Shown here piece by piece: positions 7,226 through 8,557 of a DNA stretch of 8,557 bases. The translations under genes and the position numbers were made by a program. Numbering within the stretch: the first letter of the stretch is position 1; each line of letters opens with the position of its first letter. The DNA is taken from positions 1 to 8,557 of the forward strand of contig USQA01000050.1 of NCBI GenBank assembly GCA_900556695.1, read 5' to 3'. The stretch is from an uncultured Clostridium sp. (GTDB lineage Bacteria > Bacillota > Clostridia > TANB77 > CAG-508). The notes under the pieces were generated by a model. It saw nothing but the letters and a program-made list of their open reading frames with translations. It was not told where the DNA came from and made no database searches.

Positions 7226-7253
7226 CTCCTATAAATTCCTTATATTTTTTATA

Positions 7254-7424
7254 TTAAAATTTGTTATCTAAAAAACCTATCAAATATATTTTATTTATGA
7301 GATTAACATTTGATAAAATCACTTTATTTTCATCTTTACTAAATAATTTTTTATTTTCATTAATTCTTTCTTTAACTAAGCTTTCTAAACTTACTTTTGT
7401 TTCTTTTTTTATTATATCTTTCAT
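7254..7424 (-). CDS. 56-residue orphan protein
   Basis: A short open frame starts at ATG 7424 with AAGGAG eight bases upstream and ends at TAA 7254. The product is lysine-rich and amphipathic: MKDIIKKETKVSLESLVKER at the N-terminus, a charged middle, and a hydrophobic end containing INKIYLIGFLDNKF. It has no membrane segment, no cysteines and no motif I can name. It lies between the terminator of the 215-residue gene and the promoter of the next gene, so it is probably transcribed on its own from the 7430-7530 region. The good ribosome binding site and lysine/glutamate-rich composition are the evidence that it is real. Confidence 0.6.
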   Translation of the reverse strand: MKDIIKKETKVSLESLVKERINENKKLFSKDENKVILSNVNLINKIYLIGFLDNKF

Positions 7425-7477
7425 TATATTTTCTCCTTGAATTTATTTTTTACAACTCTTGATATTATTTTACAATA

Positions 7478-7505
7478 TTCGACATTTAAAATGTCAGTGT
7501 ACACT
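7478..7505 (-). promoter_or_regulatory. Two adjacent palindromes and a Spo0A-box-like heptamer
   Basis: GACATTTAAAATGTC (7481-7495) and AGTGTACACT (7496-7505) are perfect palindromes lying end to end. On the minus strand TGTCGAA (7478-7484) matches the core of the Spo0A box. CTGACA, five of six to a -35 box, overlaps them. They precede the 56-residue gene by about 55 nt and could be its operator region; no convincing -10 box is spaced correctly. Confidence 0.35.
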
Positions 7506-7535
7506 ATACTATTTTTTTATATTTTTTATTACACA

Positions 7536-7569
7536 CAAAAAAAGAACTAACTATTATAAGTTAGTTCTT
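7536..7569 (-). terminator. Terminator of the AgrB-like gene
   Basis: Minus-strand AAGAACTAACT (7559-7569) and AGTTAGTTCTT (7542-7552) form a perfect 11-bp stem with a six-base loop, followed by T7. The stem includes the stop codon TAG of the 215-residue gene (7547-7549). Confidence 0.9.
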
Positions 7570-8194
7570 CTAAGTTTAATTGTTCTTTTTCTCCTATTGT
7601 TACTATATATGTATTAAAACTAAAAAATATTATATCTAAAGCTTTGGTAACACCATGATTGTCATAAATATCAGTTATCTTTATTATTTCTCCAAAACTT
7701 TTACCTTCTAAAAAATAAAGTTTATACACTTCATAGAGATTCACTTTATATCTTTCCATATATGTTTTATTCAAGTCTATTAGTATTTCTTCGAATTTCT
7801 TTAATTCTTTTGATTTTTTATTTTTGGCTATATAATATTCTAATTCTCTGTATTTACGTTCTTTAGGATTATTTCTGTACATAAAGCAATCTTTAATATC
7901 TGCTTTTCTAGAAACAATAATTGCAGCATATGCAGACATAATCCCTGCTATAAAAATATTTATCTTAACCAATATTAATAATGATGTAATAAGTAATAAA
8001 CTCCAACATAAACATTTTTTCCAACTTTTATAATGTATAGCACTTTTGGTAAAAATTCTTACTCCACAAAATAATGCTAAAACTATAGCAACATCTTCTA
8101 TTTTTAATTTTAACAAATATCCTGATAACATAATTAATAATAATTCTGTTATATTAAATAATAACGACTTCCAATTTTTTAATACATTCCTCAT
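7547..8194 (-). CDS. Membrane protein with AgrB-like His-Cys pair and C-terminal sigma-region-4-like helix-turn-helix
   Basis: I know no named family for this. Of 215 residues, about 1-97 hold four hydrophobic segments (near 10-28, 33-49, 61-77, 79-95). R46, H54 and C61 give an R...HYKSWKKC motif; the H-x6-C spacing equals that of the catalytic pair in AgrB peptidases (H77/C84 in Staphylococcus aureus), though the usual Gly-Gly before His is absent. A charged linker (98-150) follows, then a segment YKLYFLEGKSFGEIIKITDI (157-176) plus a second helix to about 194, resembling the sigma-70 region 4 helix-turn-helix. ATG 8194 directly follows the stop of a 21-residue peptide gene, with AAGG seven bases upstream. 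If the reading is right, one protein could both process a peptide and act on DNA. Seen: motifs and spacing. Inferred: function. Confidence 0.6.
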   Translation of the reverse strand: MRNVLKNWKSLLFNITELLLIMLSGYLLKLKIEDVAIVLALFCGVRIFTKSAIHYKSWKKCLCWSLLLITSLLILVKINIFIAGIMSAYAAIIVSRKADIKDCFMYRNNPKERKYRELEYYIAKNKKSKELKKFEEILIDLNKTYMERYKVNLYEVYKLYFLEGKSFGEIIKITDIYDNHGVTKALDIIFFSFNTYIVTIGEKEQLNLEELTYNS

Positions 8195-8260
8195 TTATTC
8201 ACCTTCTTCTGTATCACAAAAAAACCACCATGAAATAACTGGTAAATCATAAACTTTCAT
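8195..8260 (-). CDS. 21-residue peptide, possible signal-peptide precursor
   Basis: The frame from ATG 8260 to TAA 8195 is preceded by AGAGGTG six bases upstream, and an in-frame stop directly before the ATG fixes the start. The sequence begins MKVYDLPVI, continues SWWFFC (residues 10-15) and ends in an acidic tail DTEEGE. Aromatic or hydrophobic residues next to a Cys or Ser, then an acidic tail, are the layout of AgrD-type precursors; a Ser10-Phe14 five-residue lactone would have the ring size of staphylococcal autoinducers, some of which use Ser. Against this, the N-terminal part is far shorter than in known AgrD. The next gene starts immediately after its stop, so the two are coupled. It could instead be a leader peptide or a tiny subunit of the membrane protein. 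Confidence 0.6.
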   Translation of the reverse strand: MKVYDLPVISWWFFCDTEEGE

Positions 8261-8284
8261 TTATCTCACCTCTCTTTCATAAGA

Positions 8285-8557
8285 CTAAAGTGTCTTTATA
8301 TATATAAATATTAAATTGCTTATAAATAAAAAGCAATTTAATATTATCAAACTAATATTTCTTAAAGTAATACTTTTTATTTTTCTATCTTTATAATCAT
8401 TTCTATTCCATAATTTACAATAATTTATATAAATTTTATTGATATATTCTTTTAATAAAAATGGAACACATAATAATAGTTTATTTACAAACAACATTAG
8501 ATAATAATTACTAAAATCTTGTTTAACAAATTTAAAGCAAATATATGATATAAAACT
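8285..8557 (-). CDS. C-terminal part of an unknown membrane protein, cut by the window edge
   Basis: The frame is open from the right window edge to TAG 8285, giving at least 90 codons. An internal ATG at 8497 exists, but no ribosome binding site is evident and the frame upstream stays open, so the gene most likely begins outside the window. The visible part has a hydrophobic stretch near the internal Met (YYLMLFVNKLLLCVPFLL), a basic loop (WNRNDYKDRKIKSITLR) and a C-terminal membrane helix (ISLIILNCFLFISNLIFIYI). It lies 24 nt upstream of the peptide gene and is probably in the same transcript. Function unknown; a transporter or sensor partner of the peptide unit is possible but unsupported. 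Confidence 0.55.
   Translation of the reverse strand, partial: SFISYICFKFVKQDFSNYYLMLFVNKLLLCVPFLLKEYINKIYINYCKLWNRNDYKDRKIKSITLRNISLIILNCFLFISNLIFIYIKTL
8307..8345 (-). repeat. 15-bp perfect inverted repeat inside the 3' end of the partial gene
   Basis: AATATTAAATTGCTT (8307-8321) and AAGCAATTTAATATT (8331-8345) are perfect inverted copies around a nine-base spacer, all within coding sequence. No T run follows on the minus strand, so it is not a standard terminator. In the mRNA it would form a hairpin about 45 nt before the peptide start. Confidence 0.6.

Noticed and set aside
8285..8557. Partial gene as the true AgrB
   Set aside because: The visible C-terminal part shows no AgrB-specific residues, and the His-Cys pair lies in the downstream 215-residue protein instead.
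1..8557. CRISPR arrays, insertion sequences, phage genes
   Set aside because: No regularly spaced direct repeats, transposase motifs or phage structural motifs were found on either strand.

Overview
The window is very AT-rich. Every gene I can support lies on the minus strand, so transcription runs from high to low coordinates. AT-rich codon use, AGGAGG-type ribosome binding sites, and the run yicC - remA - rpoZ - gmk - priA point to a low-GC Firmicute of the class Clostridia. I cannot name the species from sequence alone.

Right part (about 7190-8557): an accessory block of small and membrane-protein genes. In transcription order it holds the 3' end of an unknown membrane protein cut by the window edge (8285-8557), a 21-residue peptide gene with a very good ribosome binding site (8195-8260), and a 215-residue membrane protein (7547-8194) whose ATG directly follows the peptide stop. 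That protein has an AgrB-like His-x6-Cys pair (H54/C61) and a C-terminal helix resembling the sigma-70 region 4 helix-turn-helix. I read peptide plus protease-like membrane protein as a possible peptide-signalling unit in which processor and regulator are one protein; this is inference. A terminator overlapping the stop codon closes the unit. A 56-residue orphan gene (7254-7424) and a two-helix membrane protein (6643-7095) with its own near-consensus promoter follow.

Middle (5561-6602): a rubrerythrin gene with its own TTGACA-N17-TAAAAT promoter, a leader of about 95 nt carrying a 9-bp inverted repeat, and a strong terminator. The gap between rubrerythrin and rsmE holds a 117-bp element with 27-bp imperfect inverted terminal repeats around a GC-richer core.

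Left part (1-5615): a housekeeping operon led by a TTGAAA-N17-TATAAT promoter. The order is rsmE (16S rRNA m3U1498 methyltransferase), an unknown four-helix membrane protein, yicC (endoribonuclease), remA (matrix regulator), rpoZ (RNA polymerase omega) and gmk (guanylate kinase). Genes overlap or lie within about 25 nt of each other. A hairpin terminator sits on the gmk stop codon. Next comes priA, the primosomal helicase, broken by a single-base +1 frameshift exactly in its Walker A motif; after repair it reads open for 752 codons to the window's left edge. The frameshift is either a sequence error or a real lesion.
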